DNA of 64,000 nucleotides from Hespellia sp. (GCA_028689735.1 JAQVCP010000001.1:86756-150755); one strand, 5' to 3'. Shown: positions 36,990 through 47,262, counted from the stretch's first letter. Program-made: numbers and translations. Notes: generated by a model from the letters alone, not told the origin.

Positions 36990-37967
36990 CTACCTTGTCA
37001 AGATATACGCAAAAAATCCCGCGTAGAACAACAGGAACATCGCACCCTCCAGCTTTGAGAATCCTTTTCTGCTGATAGCACAGACATAGACGAGCAGGCT
37101 GGCAACAATCAGAATCATCGTGTCATATACCGCCAGAACATCGACTGTTATCGGCGTAATCGTCGCTGAGGCACCAAGAATCAACAGAATATTGAACACA
37201 TTGGAGCCGACCACATTCCCCAGTGCCAGATCATTTTCCCCTTTTTTAGCAGCCACCAGAGAAGTCACAAGCTCCGGAAGCGAGGTTCCAAGTGCTACAA
37301 TAGTCAGACCAATGAATGTCTGACTCAGGCCAAACTGCTTTGCAATGTCTGTCGCGCTGTCTACTACGAAGTTGCCTCCCGCTACGATTCCCACCAGACC
37401 GCCGATAATATAAATTGCGGTACGCAGCGGCGGAAGTACCTCGTACTCCTCTTCCGGTTCCCCTGACTGTGCAATGTTCGCACGGTGCTTCAGCGCGTCC
37501 ATAACTGTCGACGCAAGAAAGACTGCAAACAGTGCCAGAAGAATAACTCCACCGATTCTCGTCAGCACGAATGTCCCATCACCACTCATAATTCCCGAAA
37601 ACTGAAAACCGGTCATTGCCAGAAACAGAACAATAGTAATAAGAATGGAGAATGGAAATTCTTTCTTGATTACAGACCATTTTGCCTTCATGGGTCTGGT
37701 GACCGCACAGGCTCCGAGTACTACCAGCAAATTAAACAGGTTCGATCCAATGACGTTGCTGACCGCAAGGTCATTCTTTCCCTGCAGTGCCGCATTGATG
37801 CTGACCGAGGCCTCCGGCATACTGGTTCCAAAAGCAACCACCGTAAGCCCGATAATAACCGTCGGCACACGCAGAAGTTTTGCTACACTAGAGCATCCGT
37901 CTACGAAGAAATCCGCACCTTTAATTAATAAGAAAAATCCAACAATAAGTAACACATACGAAATCAT
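36990..37967 (-). CDS. CaCA-family cation (Ca2+/Na+, possibly Mn2+) exchanger
   Basis: 325 residues of membrane protein with the two alpha repeats of the family: GTSMPEASVSINAALQG / GSNLFNLLVVLGA and GTSLPELVTSLVAAKKG / GSNVFNILLILGAS, with acidic and polar residues for ion binding. About ten membrane segments. Similar to YrbG-type K-independent exchangers. The gene is preceded by a yybP-ykoY type riboswitch, which points to Mn2+ export or Mn2+-controlled expression. Confidence 0.9.
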   Translation of the reverse strand: MISYVLLIVGFFLLIKGADFFVDGCSSVAKLLRVPTVIIGLTVVAFGTSMPEASVSINAALQGKNDLAVSNVIGSNLFNLLVVLGACAVTRPMKAKWSVIKKEFPFSILITIVLFLAMTGFQFSGIMSGDGTFVLTRIGGVILLALFAVFLASTVMDALKHRANIAQSGEPEEEYEVLPPLRTAIYIIGGLVGIVAGGNFVVDSATDIAKQFGLSQTFIGLTIVALGTSLPELVTSLVAAKKGENDLALGNVVGSNVFNILLILGASATITPITVDVLAVYDTMILIVASLLVYVCAISRKGFSKLEGAMFLLFYAGFFAYILTR

Positions 37968-38053
37968 AATTTTTTCCTCTCATTTCCTCTTCATTTTTCA
38001 AGCGTCCGTCGCAGATTGAAGTGTTCCCGGTTCTCTTATATTTTCCATACGAA

Positions 38054-38285
38054 CAAGAAAAGAGACCTTTATTGCACCACAAACGGACGTTGTCACGCCA
38101 TTTACTGCAATAAAAGTCTCGCTAAATCATACCTGTAGTCTATGATAAATCCATTGCTGCAACTCTATAGATTCATCTGCATAGAACAGCGAAGTTGACA
38201 ATATGAACCGGATTATGTTTAAATAATCGTGATGACGATCCATACCACATCAAAAACCCTGATGGAAGCTACTCCCTTTTATAGG
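38054..38285 (-). promoter_or_regulatory. yybP-ykoY Mn2+ riboswitch with terminator
   Basis: The minus-strand leader of the exchanger contains GGGAGTAGC (38276-38268), GTCATCACGA, CCGGTTC...TTGTCAAC and, at the other end, GTATGATTTAGCGAGAC, the order of conserved segments I know from the yybP-ykoY class. It runs into a hairpin: GAGACTTTTATTGCA (38120-38106) pairs with TGCAATAAAGGTCTC (38076-38062), followed by TTTTCTT, i.e. an intrinsic terminator. In this class Mn2+ binding prevents termination and turns on metal export genes. Confidence 0.82.
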
Positions 38286-38414
38286 CTTTAGTTTAACTGG
38301 CTTTCCATTGAAAGTCAAGGAAAATGAAGTTTCCAGGATGCTATGCACGAATGCAGGATGAAGTAATCGGAACGAAACAGGCTCCCCCGTCAATCAAAGG
38401 AGAAGAAAACCACT

Positions 38415-39149
38415 ATGAACTTGAATATATTATATGAAGATACGCATCTTATCGTCTGTATCAAACCCGCTGGCACCCCCACGCAGAGCAGCCGCATCGG
38501 CACCCCTGACATGGTCAGTATTTTAAAAAATCACCTGCACCGCCAGAATCCCAACGCTGGCGAGCCTTATCTCGCGATCATTCACAGACTGGACCAGCCG
38601 GTGGAAGGGATCCTGGTTTTTGCAAAGACACCATTTGCTGCAAAAGAACTAAGCCGACAGCTCCAGAGTAAGGGATTCGGCAAACATTACTACGCCCTGC
38701 TAAATGGAAGACCTGCTATAGACAGCCAGACCGTGGAAGATTATCTGGTAAAAAACGGACGCACGAACACCTCTGATGTCTGTGACAAAGGGACAAACGG
38801 TGGAAAACTTGCAAGACTCTCCTACCGCATTCTCTCTGACAGCACTTCCAAGACATTCCCAGTGAATCCCGAGTTTATTCCAAACTCCGTAAACGATGGG
38901 ATCTCATCGGACGCTTTACCGACTGTACCTCTGATTTCTCTTGCCGAAATCACGTTGGATACCGGACGTCACCACCAGATTCGCGTACAGATGGCACATC
39001 TGGGATGCCCGCTGATTGGTGACAGCAAGTATGGCATATCCCGGTGTCCCTCCCAGCTGGCACTCTGTGCATACCGCTTGGAGTTTATGCATCCTAAAAC
39101 AAAAAAGAAGCTGGCTTTTCAGTGCCAGCCTACATTTTTACTTTCTTAG
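38415..39149 (+). CDS. RluA-family rRNA/tRNA pseudouridine synthase
   Basis: 244 residues, a compact RluA-type catalytic domain without an S4 domain. YEDTHLIVCIKPAG at the start, the catalytic-aspartate motif as IIHRLDQPVEGILVFAKT with Asp60 (the family consensus is HRLDxxTSG, so the last positions differ), and LDTGRHHQIRVQMAHLGCPLIGDSKYG near 175-205. The modified RNA position is not predictable. Stand-alone plus-strand gene with RBS AAAGGAG. Confidence 0.9.
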   Translation: MNLNILYEDTHLIVCIKPAGTPTQSSRIGTPDMVSILKNHLHRQNPNAGEPYLAIIHRLDQPVEGILVFAKTPFAAKELSRQLQSKGFGKHYYALLNGRPAIDSQTVEDYLVKNGRTNTSDVCDKGTNGGKLARLSYRILSDSTSKTFPVNPEFIPNSVNDGISSDALPTVPLISLAEITLDTGRHHQIRVQMAHLGCPLIGDSKYGISRCPSQLALCAYRLEFMHPKTKKKLAFQCQPTFLLS

Positions 39150-39246
39150 AATCCGTATAGTAAGAAATGCATATTTCATAATAGTCCCCCCAAAAATGTT
39201 CAAAACACATAACGTGATTTGGATAGGCGAACTGCTTCGGACATGT

Positions 39247-39299
39247 AAAAGAGCTGCATCACCATCATGCAAATACATGAATTTGTGACCAGCTCTTTT
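39247..39299. terminator. Bidirectional terminator between rluA-like gene and spoVG
   Basis: AAAAGAGCT (39247-39255) and AGCTCTTTT (39291-39299) enclose a loop with further pairing. Serves the convergent genes on both sides. Confidence 0.75.
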
Positions 39300-39306
39300 T
39301 CGTTGC

Positions 39307-39579
39307 TTATTCTTCTGCTTCTTCTATAAGAGATTCTTCATACTTCTGTAAAATTGTTGACTGGATCCGTTCCCTTGTCCCCGAATTAATCGGATGTGCA
39401 ATATCGCGGTATTCTCCGTCCAACGCTTTTTTGCTTGGCATTGCAATGAACAATCCTTTTTCGCCTTCAATCACCTTGATATCATGAACTACAAATTCCT
39501 CATCAAACGTGATAGAAACGACAGCTTTCAGCTTTCCTTCCTTCGCAACTTTTCGTACACGTACATCTGTAATCTGCAT
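39307..39579 (-). CDS. spoVG: SpoVG, septation/RNA-binding regulator
   Basis: 90 residues, [20 protein letters not shown], with [21 protein letters not shown] and DIAHPINS motifs that define SpoVG. Small RNA/DNA-binding regulator of division and, in spore formers, of sporulation. It lies 38 nt after glgD in the same direction and could be cotranscribed. Confidence 0.98.
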   Translation of the reverse strand: MQITDVRVRKVAKEGKLKAVVSITFDEEFVVHDIKVIEGEKGLFIAMPSKKALDGEYRDIAHPINSGTRERIQSTILQKYEESLIEEAEE

Positions 39580-39617
39580 AGCCGCAAGTCCCCTTTCTGA
39601 GTCTGCATCTAATGTTA

Positions 39618-40736
39618 TTAAACCGCATACCTTTCGTTCTTCTCAACAATAACCCGGACACCGTTTTCGCCAACATGCCTTGTATTGGCCCGTATTGTAT
39701 CTCTGCTTTCCACAATACAGTTCTCAATATAAGTATTATCACCAAGATATACATCATTCAGAATAATAGAATTCTTGATCACACAATTGTTTCCAACAAA
39801 GGTCTTCTTGAACAAAATAGAATTTTCTACCGTTCCGTTAATGATACTTCCGCTTGCAATCAGACTGTTCTTTACAACAGAGCCAGGATTATATTTTGCA
39901 GGAGGCAGATCGCCAACCTTAGAATAAATCTCCGGGAGCTCCTTAAAGAAATAGTTACGTACTTCTGGTTTCAGGAAGTCCATATTGGTCTGATAGTAGG
40001 CGTCCACTGTTGAGATATTACTCCAGTAGCCATTTATCTTATAACCGTATATCTTTTTGATATTTTTATACCGAATCAAGATATCAGTTACAAAATCAAA
40101 TCTTTCTTCCTCCGCTGCATGCTCAATCATGTCGATCAATTGTCTTCTGCGGATTACATAGATACCTGTTGAAATTGTATTCACATTGGAAACCATCGGT
40201 TTTTCCTCAAACTGCTCGATACGTGCCGCTTCATTCATCTTAACCGTGCCAAACCGACTCACATCCTCGCCTGGTTCCAAATCCTTACACACTACTGTAA
40301 TATCTGCTTTTTTCGCAATATGATACTCCAGAACCTTATTATAATCCATCTTGTATACAGCATCCCCTGATGTGATGATAACATACGGCTCATGACATTT
40401 TCTCAGAAAATCCAGATTCTGATAAATTGCATCTGCTGTCCCTCTGTACCAGGAACCATTGTCCGCTGTAATTGTAGGAGTAAATACGAAGAGACCCCCT
40501 TGCTTTCTTCCAAAATCCCACCACTTCGAAGAATTCAGATGTTCATTCAGCGATCTCGCATTATACTGCGTAAGTACCGCAACTCTCTGAACATGGGAAT
40601 TACTCATATTACTCAGCGCAAAATCAATCGCCCTGTAGCTTCCTGCTATCGGCATCGCCGCCACTGCACGCTTGTCCGTCAGTGCATCCATCCGTCTGCT
40701 GTTACCACCTGCTAAAATAATACCTACCGCTCTCAT
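39618..40736 (-). CDS. glgD: GlgD subunit of ADP-glucose pyrophosphorylase
   Basis: 372 residues. Nucleotidyltransferase-like domain ([20 protein letters not shown]) followed by a left-handed beta-helix ([21 protein letters not shown]). Compared with GlgC the N-terminal signature is degenerate (GGNSRRM rather than GGQGSRL), in line with the modulatory, weakly catalytic role reported for GlgD in Firmicutes. Overlaps glgC by 4 nt (ATGA). Confidence 0.95.
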   Translation of the reverse strand: MRAVGIILAGGNSRRMDALTDKRAVAAMPIAGSYRAIDFALSNMSNSHVQRVAVLTQYNARSLNEHLNSSKWWDFGRKQGGLFVFTPTITADNGSWYRGTADAIYQNLDFLRKCHEPYVIITSGDAVYKMDYNKVLEYHIAKKADITVVCKDLEPGEDVSRFGTVKMNEAARIEQFEEKPMVSNVNTISTGIYVIRRRQLIDMIEHAAEEERFDFVTDILIRYKNIKKIYGYKINGYWSNISTVDAYYQTNMDFLKPEVRNYFFKELPEIYSKVGDLPPAKYNPGSVVKNSLIASGSIINGTVENSILFKKTFVGNNCVIKNSIILNDVYLGDNTYIENCIVESRDTIRANTRHVGENGVRVIVEKNERYAV

Positions 40737-42007
40737 ATCAGTCCACCTGCCTTTATCAATGTCTCGCCACTTGCCAGTAATCCATCCTTATAGTCTGCTG
40801 CCACTGTAACTCCGCTGATGGCTACATTCTTACCAATCTGGACATCGGACGGAATCACGGAGTTCTCACCTATTGTTGCAAGGCCTCCTGCATAAATCTG
40901 CGGTTTCTCTTTGTTCGGTACATCGCTTCCGATACCGATCACTACATTGCTGCCAACCTTCGTTCCTTCTGCAATGATCCCTTTATCAACGACACATCCC
41001 TCACCAATTGTAACATTCTGCATGATGATAGAATCACGTATAACAGATCCTTTGCCCACTGTAACTCCGGCGCCCAGAACAGAACTATGTACCTCTCCAT
41101 AAATCTCAGAACCGTTACTAATAATGCTCTTGTCGATCACAGCGTCTTCTGAAACATACATCGGCGGGAGGTTCGCACTGTTGGTGTAGATTTTCCAGAA
41201 CTCTTCATATAAATTGAACTCAGGAACAATGTCGATCAGTTCCATGTTCGCTTCCCAATAAGAGCCAAGCGTTCCTACATCTTTCCAATATCCATTGTAC
41301 TCATATGCAAAAAGTCTTTGATCATTCTGGAAACAATACGGGATAATGTGCTTTCCAAAATCACAGTTTGGCTGATCCGATAACTCAATCAACGCTTTTT
41401 TCAAAACCGGCCAGCTGAAAATGTAAATCCCCATAGAAGCCAGATTGCTGCTCGGCTTCTCCGGCTTCTCCTCGAACTCGGAAATGCGGCTCTCCTCATC
41501 AGTAACCACAATGCCGAATCTGCTCGCCTCTTCCATCGGTACCGGCATTGCAGCAATCGTTACATCCGCATTATTGGCTTTGTGGAAGTCCAGCATCACT
41601 TCATAATCCATCTTATAAATGTGATCTCCTGACAGAATCAATACGTAATCCGGATTAAACGTCTCCATGTACTCAAGATTCTGATAAATTGCATTGGCCG
41701 TTCCGGTATACCATTCACTGCTTGTACTCTTCTCGTATGGTGGCAGAACCGTTACGCCTCCCACATTGCGGTCCAGATCCCACGGAATTCCGATTCCAAT
41801 ATGAGTATTCAATCTCAATGGTTGATATTGTGTCAGTACTCCGACTGTATCCACGCCTGAATTGATACAGTTACTAAGCGGAAAATCTATGATGCGGTAT
41901 TTTCCTCCAAAAGCCACTGCGGGCTTTGCTACTTTTGACGTCAGCACACCTAGTCGGCTACCTTGTCCACCTGCCAGCAGCATGGCAATCATCTCTTTCT
42001 TAATCAT
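40733..42007 (-). CDS. glgC: Glucose-1-phosphate adenylyltransferase
   Basis: 424 residues. Makes ADP-glucose for glycogen synthesis. Pyrophosphorylase signature [38 protein letters not shown] (catalytic metal-binding Asp), [10 protein letters not shown] and the beta-helix C-terminus. Works as a heteromer with GlgD. Divergent from murC. Confidence 0.97.
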   Translation of the reverse strand: MIKKEMIAMLLAGGQGSRLGVLTSKVAKPAVAFGGKYRIIDFPLSNCINSGVDTVGVLTQYQPLRLNTHIGIGIPWDLDRNVGGVTVLPPYEKSTSSEWYTGTANAIYQNLEYMETFNPDYVLILSGDHIYKMDYEVMLDFHKANNADVTIAAMPVPMEEASRFGIVVTDEESRISEFEEKPEKPSSNLASMGIYIFSWPVLKKALIELSDQPNCDFGKHIIPYCFQNDQRLFAYEYNGYWKDVGTLGSYWEANMELIDIVPEFNLYEEFWKIYTNSANLPPMYVSEDAVIDKSIISNGSEIYGEVHSSVLGAGVTVGKGSVIRDSIIMQNVTIGEGCVVDKGIIAEGTKVGSNVVIGIGSDVPNKEKPQIYAGGLATIGENSVIPSDVQIGKNVAISGVTVAADYKDGLLASGETLIKAGGLI

Positions 42008-42130
42008 GTGGCCACCTCGTTTCTAGTTAGTTAAGTACATTATAGCATAATTTCCTTTTTTGTGAACAAAATTTACAAACAATTATATCTTCTATTTTTG
42101 TTTTTGTTAATTTCGCACAAAAATAAGTGC

Positions 42131-42158
42131 TTGGTTTTTCTACCATATATAGTATAAT
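42131..42158 (+). promoter_or_regulatory. murC promoter
   Basis: TTGGTT (42131-42136), 16-bp spacer, TATAAT (42153-42158), 64 nt before murC. Confidence 0.65.
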
Positions 42159-42222
42159 ATATTGAGTAACAAAAAAATATGACTAATTTTCGAAAAAAGT
42201 TGAAAGGAACAGGAAAGATATC

Positions 42223-43599
42223 ATGTATAAAATTAATTTTAATAAACCAATTCATATTCATTTTATCGGTATCGGTGGAATCAGCATGAGCGGTTTAGCG
42301 GAAATTTTGTTAGAAGAAGGATTTACCATATCGGGCTCCGATTCGAAGGAATCCCCTCTGACAAAGCAGTTGGAAAAGAGCGGTGCCCATATTTTTTATG
42401 GACAGAAAGCTTCTAACATCGCGGAGGGCATCGACTGTGTCGTGTATACCGCCGCAATCCGCAGGGAAAATCCTGAACTAATCGAGGCTGTTGCCAAGAA
42501 GATTCCAATGCTCACCAGAGCTGAGCTGCTCGGCCAGCTAATGAAAAATTACAAGCTTCCGATCGCAGTTTCCGGAACTCATGGCAAGACGACTACAACG
42601 TCCATGATTTCCCTTATTTTACTGGAAGGCAAAAAGGATCCGACTATTTCTGTTGGAGGAATCCTCAAGGATATCGGTGGTAACATCCGCGTTGGCAAGT
42701 CCGATACCTTTATCACCGAAGCATGCGAATACACCAATAGCTTTTTGAATTTCTTTCCTAAAATCAGCGTTATTTTGAATATAGAAGAAGATCATCTCGA
42801 TTTCTTCAAGGATCTAGAAGACATCAGACACTCTTTCCATCAGTTTGCTGCTATTCTCCCGGAGGACGGCACGCTTGTAATCAACGGCAATATCCAGAAT
42901 TATCCTGAGATTTATGAAGGACTTTCCTGCAGCGTCATCACCTATGGAATGTCCGAAGAATTTGACTATAGCGCTGCCAATATTACATATGATGAAAAAG
43001 GCCGTGTCGCATTCGATCTTCTTGAAAAAGGGAAAGTTACCGATCACATTTCGCTCTCAGTAACCGGAGACCACAATGTGTCCAATGCTTTGTCTGCAAT
43101 TGCTGTCGCAAAGCTTATTGACATCCCGATGGAGACCATCAAAAAGGGACTGTCTGCCTTTACTGGTACAGACAGACGTTTTGATTACAAGGGCACATTG
43201 AACGGCGTGACAATCATCGATGATTATGCACACCACCCAACAGAGATCAAAGCAACCTTAAAGGCAGCAAAGCACTATCCTCACGAAACACTCTGGTGTG
43301 TGTTCCAGCCACATACTTACACAAGAACCAAAGCATTCTTCCCTGAATTTGCCGAGGCTCTCTCTCATGCAGACCATGTGGTTCTAGCGGACATCTACGC
43401 TGCCAGAGAGACAGACACTCTGGGAGTTTCTTCCAGTATGCTTGCGGATGAGATCCAAAAGCTTGGTACCGATGCTCATTATTTTCCGAGCTTTGAAGAA
43501 ATTGAAGATTTTCTCCGAAAAAAATGTATCAACGGTGATTTGTTGATAACTATGGGTGCGGGAGACGTTGTAAACGTTGGAGAAGACCTGCTGAAGTAA
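42223..43599 (+). CDS. murC: UDP-N-acetylmuramate--L-alanine ligase
   Basis: 458 residues. Adds L-Ala to UDP-MurNAc, the first amino-acid step of peptidoglycan precursor synthesis. HFIGIGGISMSGLAE at the N-terminus, ATP loop GTHGKTTT at about 118-125, LNIEEDHLDFF, HHPTEIKATLKA and the C-terminal VFQPHTYTRTKAF. Full length. Alone at the head of a plus-strand run leading to dnaD-, dnaC- and prs-type genes. Confidence 0.97.
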   Translation: MYKINFNKPIHIHFIGIGGISMSGLAEILLEEGFTISGSDSKESPLTKQLEKSGAHIFYGQKASNIAEGIDCVVYTAAIRRENPELIEAVAKKIPMLTRAELLGQLMKNYKLPIAVSGTHGKTTTTSMISLILLEGKKDPTISVGGILKDIGGNIRVGKSDTFITEACEYTNSFLNFFPKISVILNIEEDHLDFFKDLEDIRHSFHQFAAILPEDGTLVINGNIQNYPEIYEGLSCSVITYGMSEEFDYSAANITYDEKGRVAFDLLEKGKVTDHISLSVTGDHNVSNALSAIAVAKLIDIPMETIKKGLSAFTGTDRRFDYKGTLNGVTIIDDYAHHPTEIKATLKAAKHYPHETLWCVFQPHTYTRTKAFFPEFAEALSHADHVVLADIYAARETDTLGVSSSMLADEIQKLGTDAHYFPSFEEIEDFLRKKCINGDLLITMGAGDVVNVGEDLLK

Positions 43600-43602
43600 G
43601 AG

Positions 43603-43658
43603 TTATCCACAGTTTTCACATTTCAATTATCCACAAAAAACCCTATAAATGTGGGTAA
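43603..43658 (+). promoter_or_regulatory. DnaA-box cluster
   Basis: Two perfect TTATCCACA boxes (43603-43611 and 43627-43635) and one inverted near-match TGTGGGTAA (43650-43658) within 56 bp, just after murC and before the primosome genes. A -10-like TATACT follows near 43690. Confidence 0.75.
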
Positions 43659-43780
43659 ATAAAGCTTTTTTACCGCTCCATTCAATGCTATACTGTTAGC
43701 ACACATACGGAACAGACGCTAAAAAACATACATCTTTCAGGGATTTACAAGCGACTGCATAAGTAACAGCGAAATATCCA

Positions 43781-43808
43781 GACAGCACACTGCTTTGGCA
43801 GGGCTGTC
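43781..43808 (+). terminator. Leader hairpin before dnaD-like gene
   Basis: GACAGC/GCTGTC with inner CTGC/GCAG, followed by TGTGTTTATC. Weak terminator or attenuator for murC or the dnaD leader. Between it and the start codon is GTGGTCCCGCGTGGCCAC, a further small hairpin. Confidence 0.5.
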
Positions 43809-43877
43809 TGTGTTTATCTCAAATCAAAAGTATATGGTGGTCCCGCGTGGCCACGAGAATGAGCAGGGAGTGGTATA

Positions 43878-45053
43878 ATGAAGACATTAACATTAAAGAA
43901 CAAATTTCAGACAAATGCAACTTTAGTTGCGAACGATTTCATTGACAAATACATGGTGGAGGCTAACGGAGAATTCGTAAAAGTTTATCTTTTTTTATTG
44001 CGCCATTTGAATGACCCCTGTTCAGTTCTTACAATTTCATCAATTGCAGATTGTCTGAACAACACTGAAAATGATATCCTTCGTGCTTTTAAGTACTGGG
44101 AAAAAGAGGGTCTGCTTTCTTTGACCAAAGATTCCGACCATCGAATTGTTGGAATTGAGCTTGAAAAGAATCCGTTTATCAAGACAGTTGTTCCTAACGC
44201 TGCAGAAGAACAGGTCTTTTCCTGCAGTGGATCAGAATCTGTCGCTCCCCTTACTGCCGCAGGCCAACCTGCTGTGGTAAGCAGCCTTTATAATCCGGAC
44301 TCCGGACTGACAGCTCCTGCTGACAGTACAGTTGCTCCTGCTCCGGCATTTTCCACAAAAAGCACTGCCACTGCAAAGGCTGCAGCAAAACCAGTTTCCA
44401 AGGCAATTCCGCTGGATTCTTTCAAATCTCAGAAAGAGATGAAAGCACTTCTTTTTGTTGCGGAACAATATCTGGGGAAGACATTGACTAAGACAGACAT
44501 TGACACCATTACATATTTTTATGACGGTCTTGGGTTGAACTCCGATGTCATCGAATATCTGATTGAATACTGTGTGGAGCACGGGCACAAAAGCATTCAT
44601 TATATTCAGAAGGTTGCCCTTGCCTGGGCAGATGCCCACGTGACCACCGTCGAGCAGGCCAAAGCACAGTCTGCATCTTACAATAAGAGCTGCTATGCTG
44701 TCATGAATACCTTTGGCATCAAAAACCGGGGACCTGCACCTGCAGAAGTTTCGTTTATCAACAGATGGACTGATGAACTGGGCTTTACACTGGATATTAT
44801 CGAAGAAGCCTGCAGCCGCACCATTGCCGTGACTCATCAGCCAAGCTTCGAATATACAGACCGTATTCTGACAAAGTGGGCTGACAGCAATGTCCAGCAC
44901 CTGAAGGATATCGAAGCACTGGATGCAGCTTATCAAAATCGTAAAAAGACAAAAAAGACTACCGCCGGCAAGAATACCGCCAGCTTCAATAATTTTGAGA
45001 GCCGTTCTTATGATATCGATTCGCTTGAGGAACAGCTGTTAAAAAGCAACTAA
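43878..45053 (+). CDS. DnaD-domain replication initiation protein
   Basis: 391 residues. N-terminal winged-helix part (residues about 10-95: TISSIADCLNNTENDILRAFKYWEKEGLLSL), an Ala/Ser/Thr-rich low-complexity linker (about 115-180), and two C-terminal DnaD/DnaB_2 repeats (LTKTDIDTITYFYDGLG..., VSFINRWTDELGFTLDIIEEACSR). Equivalent to DnaD/DnaB of the Bacillus primosome that remodels origin DNA and recruits the helicase loader, encoded by the next gene. DnaA boxes lie upstream. Confidence 0.9.
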   Translation: MKTLTLKNKFQTNATLVANDFIDKYMVEANGEFVKVYLFLLRHLNDPCSVLTISSIADCLNNTENDILRAFKYWEKEGLLSLTKDSDHRIVGIELEKNPFIKTVVPNAAEEQVFSCSGSESVAPLTAAGQPAVVSSLYNPDSGLTAPADSTVAPAPAFSTKSTATAKAAAKPVSKAIPLDSFKSQKEMKALLFVAEQYLGKTLTKTDIDTITYFYDGLGLNSDVIEYLIEYCVEHGHKSIHYIQKVALAWADAHVTTVEQAKAQSASYNKSCYAVMNTFGIKNRGPAPAEVSFINRWTDELGFTLDIIEEACSRTIAVTHQPSFEYTDRILTKWADSNVQHLKDIEALDAAYQNRKKTKKTTAGKNTASFNNFESRSYDIDSLEEQLLKSN

Positions 45054-45088
45054 TAGTAAGAAAGCAGTAAAGTAAAAGGAGTAAAGAC

Positions 45089-46084
45089 GTGGGACTGAAA
45101 CATTCTCAATACGATGCCATTATGAGGGATTATGAGCAGAAGCAATTAAAGAGCCGCAATGAGCTGAATGAGCATTTTGCCCAAGTCTATGCCAAGTCCC
45201 CCCAATTCAAAAGCCTGGACGAATCCATATCCCGATTGGCTGTACAGCACGGCAAAAAATTACTGAATGGAGACAGCAATGCTGTTTCTGCTTTAAAAGA
45301 AGAGCTTGCCGACTTGAGAGAGCGAAAAGAAATGCTTCTTACAGCCGCCGGATTTCCTGCAGACTATCTTGAATCGGTTTATACATGTCCTGATTGTAAG
45401 GATACCGGATATATTGGCAACCAAAAATGCCACTGCTTTAAGAAAGCGATTATCGAGTTGCTTTATACACAATCTAATTTGAAAGAAGTACTTAAAAAAG
45501 AGAATTTTGATACATTTTCTTTTGACTACTATTCGCAGAATCACATTGACCCGAAAAGTAAGCGTTCTTCTCTTGACATCATAAAGTCAGCCTATAGTAC
45601 CTGCCAGGAATTCGTCAAAAGCTTCGGTGCTGAATTTCATAATTTATTTCTATATGGAGATACTGGAGTTGGAAAGACATTCCTCTCCAACTGTATTGCT
45701 AAGGAACTGATAGACCGGACCTATTCGGTCATTTATTTTTCCGCACCGGAGCTTTTTAACACATTTGCTAAGAGTACATTTGAAAAAAATGTTGACGCAG
45801 CGGCTATGAATGAGTATATTTATGATTGTGATTTACTCATTATTGATGATTTAGGGACAGAACTTACGAATTCATTTGTTACATCCCAGTTTTTTGCATG
45901 TATCAATGAACGTCTGCTTTCTAAGCGCTCCACAATCATCTCTACCAATCTTTCTCTGGAATCGCTGGTAGATCTTTACACCGAGAGAACATTTTCACGA
46001 ATCACAAGTAATTACACTATGTTAAGAATAACAGGTGACGATATACGTATAAAAAAGAAGTTAATGAACAGGGAGGTACATTAA
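45089..46084 (+). CDS. dnaC: DnaC/DnaI-like replicative helicase loader
   Basis: 331 residues from GTG 45089 (AAAAGGAG upstream). N-terminal helical region, a zinc-ribbon-like cluster with Cys100, Cys103, Cys114 and Cys116, then an AAA+ domain: Walker A GDTGVGKT at about 190-197, Walker B LLIIDDLGTE and sensor STNLSLE. Loads the DnaB-type helicase at origins and restart sites. Its stop overlaps the prs ATG (TAATG). Confidence 0.92.
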   Translation: MGLKHSQYDAIMRDYEQKQLKSRNELNEHFAQVYAKSPQFKSLDESISRLAVQHGKKLLNGDSNAVSALKEELADLRERKEMLLTAAGFPADYLESVYTCPDCKDTGYIGNQKCHCFKKAIIELLYTQSNLKEVLKKENFDTFSFDYYSQNHIDPKSKRSSLDIIKSAYSTCQEFVKSFGAEFHNLFLYGDTGVGKTFLSNCIAKELIDRTYSVIYFSAPELFNTFAKSTFEKNVDAAAMNEYIYDCDLLIIDDLGTELTNSFVTSQFFACINERLLSKRSTIISTNLSLESLVDLYTERTFSRITSNYTMLRITGDDIRIKKKLMNREVH

Positions 46085-47262
46085 TGTTACATCGATCAGA
46101 ACGCACGTTAGAGACAATACCAGTAGGAGCTTTGGGAATGATTCCCGTAGAGGGCTGTACTGAACTTGGAAAACAAGTAGACAAATACCTTGTAAAATGG
46201 CGCAAAGAGAGCGCTTTGGAATATAAGGATGACATCGCCTTTTCCGGTTACGAAAAAGACTCTTATATCATCAATGCCAAAGTTCCACGATTCGGTTCCG
46301 GCGAAGCGAAGGGAATCATCAATGAATCCGTCCGCGGCAAGGATATTTATGTTCTTGTGGATGTGTGTAATTATAATGTCACCTACTCTATGACCGGATA
46401 CACAAACCGCATGTCACCGGATGATCATTTCCAGAACCTCAAGAGAATCATCGCCGCAGTCGGTGGTAAGGCAAGACGTATTAACGTAATCATGCCATTC
46501 CTCTATGAAAGCAGACAGCACAAGAGAAGCAGCCGTGAATCCTTAGACTGTGCACTGGCACTTCAGGAATTAGTCCACATGGGCGTAGACAATATCATTA
46601 CTTTTGATGCACATGATCCCCGCGTTGCCAACGCAATTCCGCTGAGCGGATTTGAGTCTGTTCCGCCAACTTACCAGTTTGTCAAGTCTCTCCTGCGCAA
46701 TGTAAAGGATCTGCAGATTGACAGTGAGCATATGATGGCGATCAGTCCGGACGAGGGTGGAACACACCGTGCCGTGTACCTTGCTAATGTACTTGGTCTT
46801 GATATGGGGATGTTCTATAAACGCCGTGACTATACCAAGATCGTTGACGGACGCAACCCAATCGTTGCCCACGAATTCCTTGGAAGCTCTGTAGAGGGCA
46901 AGGATGTCATCATCATTGATGATATGATTTCTTCCGGTGACAGCATCATCGAAGTAGCTCAGGAATTAAAGCGCAGAAAAGCAAAACGAATCTATGCTGC
47001 TGCTACTTTCGGACTCTTTACCAACGGTCTTGAGAAGTTTGACAAGGCATATGAAGAAGGCTTAATTCATGGCATTCTGACAACCAACCTTATTTATCAG
47101 ACCCCGGAATTATTAGAAAAACCATATTACTTCGATTGTGATATGAGCAAATATATCGCATTGATCATTGATATCCTGAACCACGATGGTTCTATGAACG
47201 ATGTACTTAATCCTAATGAGAGAATCCAGCATGTACTCCAGAAGTATCGTGATGGGAAATAA
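46084..47262 (+). CDS. prs: Ribose-phosphate pyrophosphokinase, long form
   Basis: 392 residues, longer than the 315-residue norm. Makes PRPP from ribose 5-phosphate and ATP. Recognisable are KGIINESVRGKDIYVLVD, YESRQHKRSSRESLDCALALQEL, FDAHDPRVANA and the PRPP loop DVIIIDDMISSGDSI near 275. The extra length is mainly an N-terminal extension (about 60 residues) and lineage-specific insertions. Tightly coupled to the helicase loader gene. Confidence 0.92.
   Translation: MLHRSERTLETIPVGALGMIPVEGCTELGKQVDKYLVKWRKESALEYKDDIAFSGYEKDSYIINAKVPRFGSGEAKGIINESVRGKDIYVLVDVCNYNVTYSMTGYTNRMSPDDHFQNLKRIIAAVGGKARRINVIMPFLYESRQHKRSSRESLDCALALQELVHMGVDNIITFDAHDPRVANAIPLSGFESVPPTYQFVKSLLRNVKDLQIDSEHMMAISPDEGGTHRAVYLANVLGLDMGMFYKRRDYTKIVDGRNPIVAHEFLGSSVEGKDVIIIDDMISSGDSIIEVAQELKRRKAKRIYAAATFGLFTNGLEKFDKAYEEGLIHGILTTNLIYQTPELLEKPYYFDCDMSKYIALIIDILNHDGSMNDVLNPNERIQHVLQKYRDGK

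Noticed and set aside
43838..43862. T-box-like GGTGGTCCCGCG before the dnaD-like gene
   Set aside because: The T-box antiterminator needs GGNACCGCG; here the ACC is CCC, no specifier or Stem I is visible, and the downstream gene is not amino-acid related.
44232..44936. 234-codon minus-strand ORF opposite the dnaD-like gene
   Set aside because: Cys/Phe-rich shadow opposite a real DnaD protein; the low-complexity linker keeps the antisense frame open.
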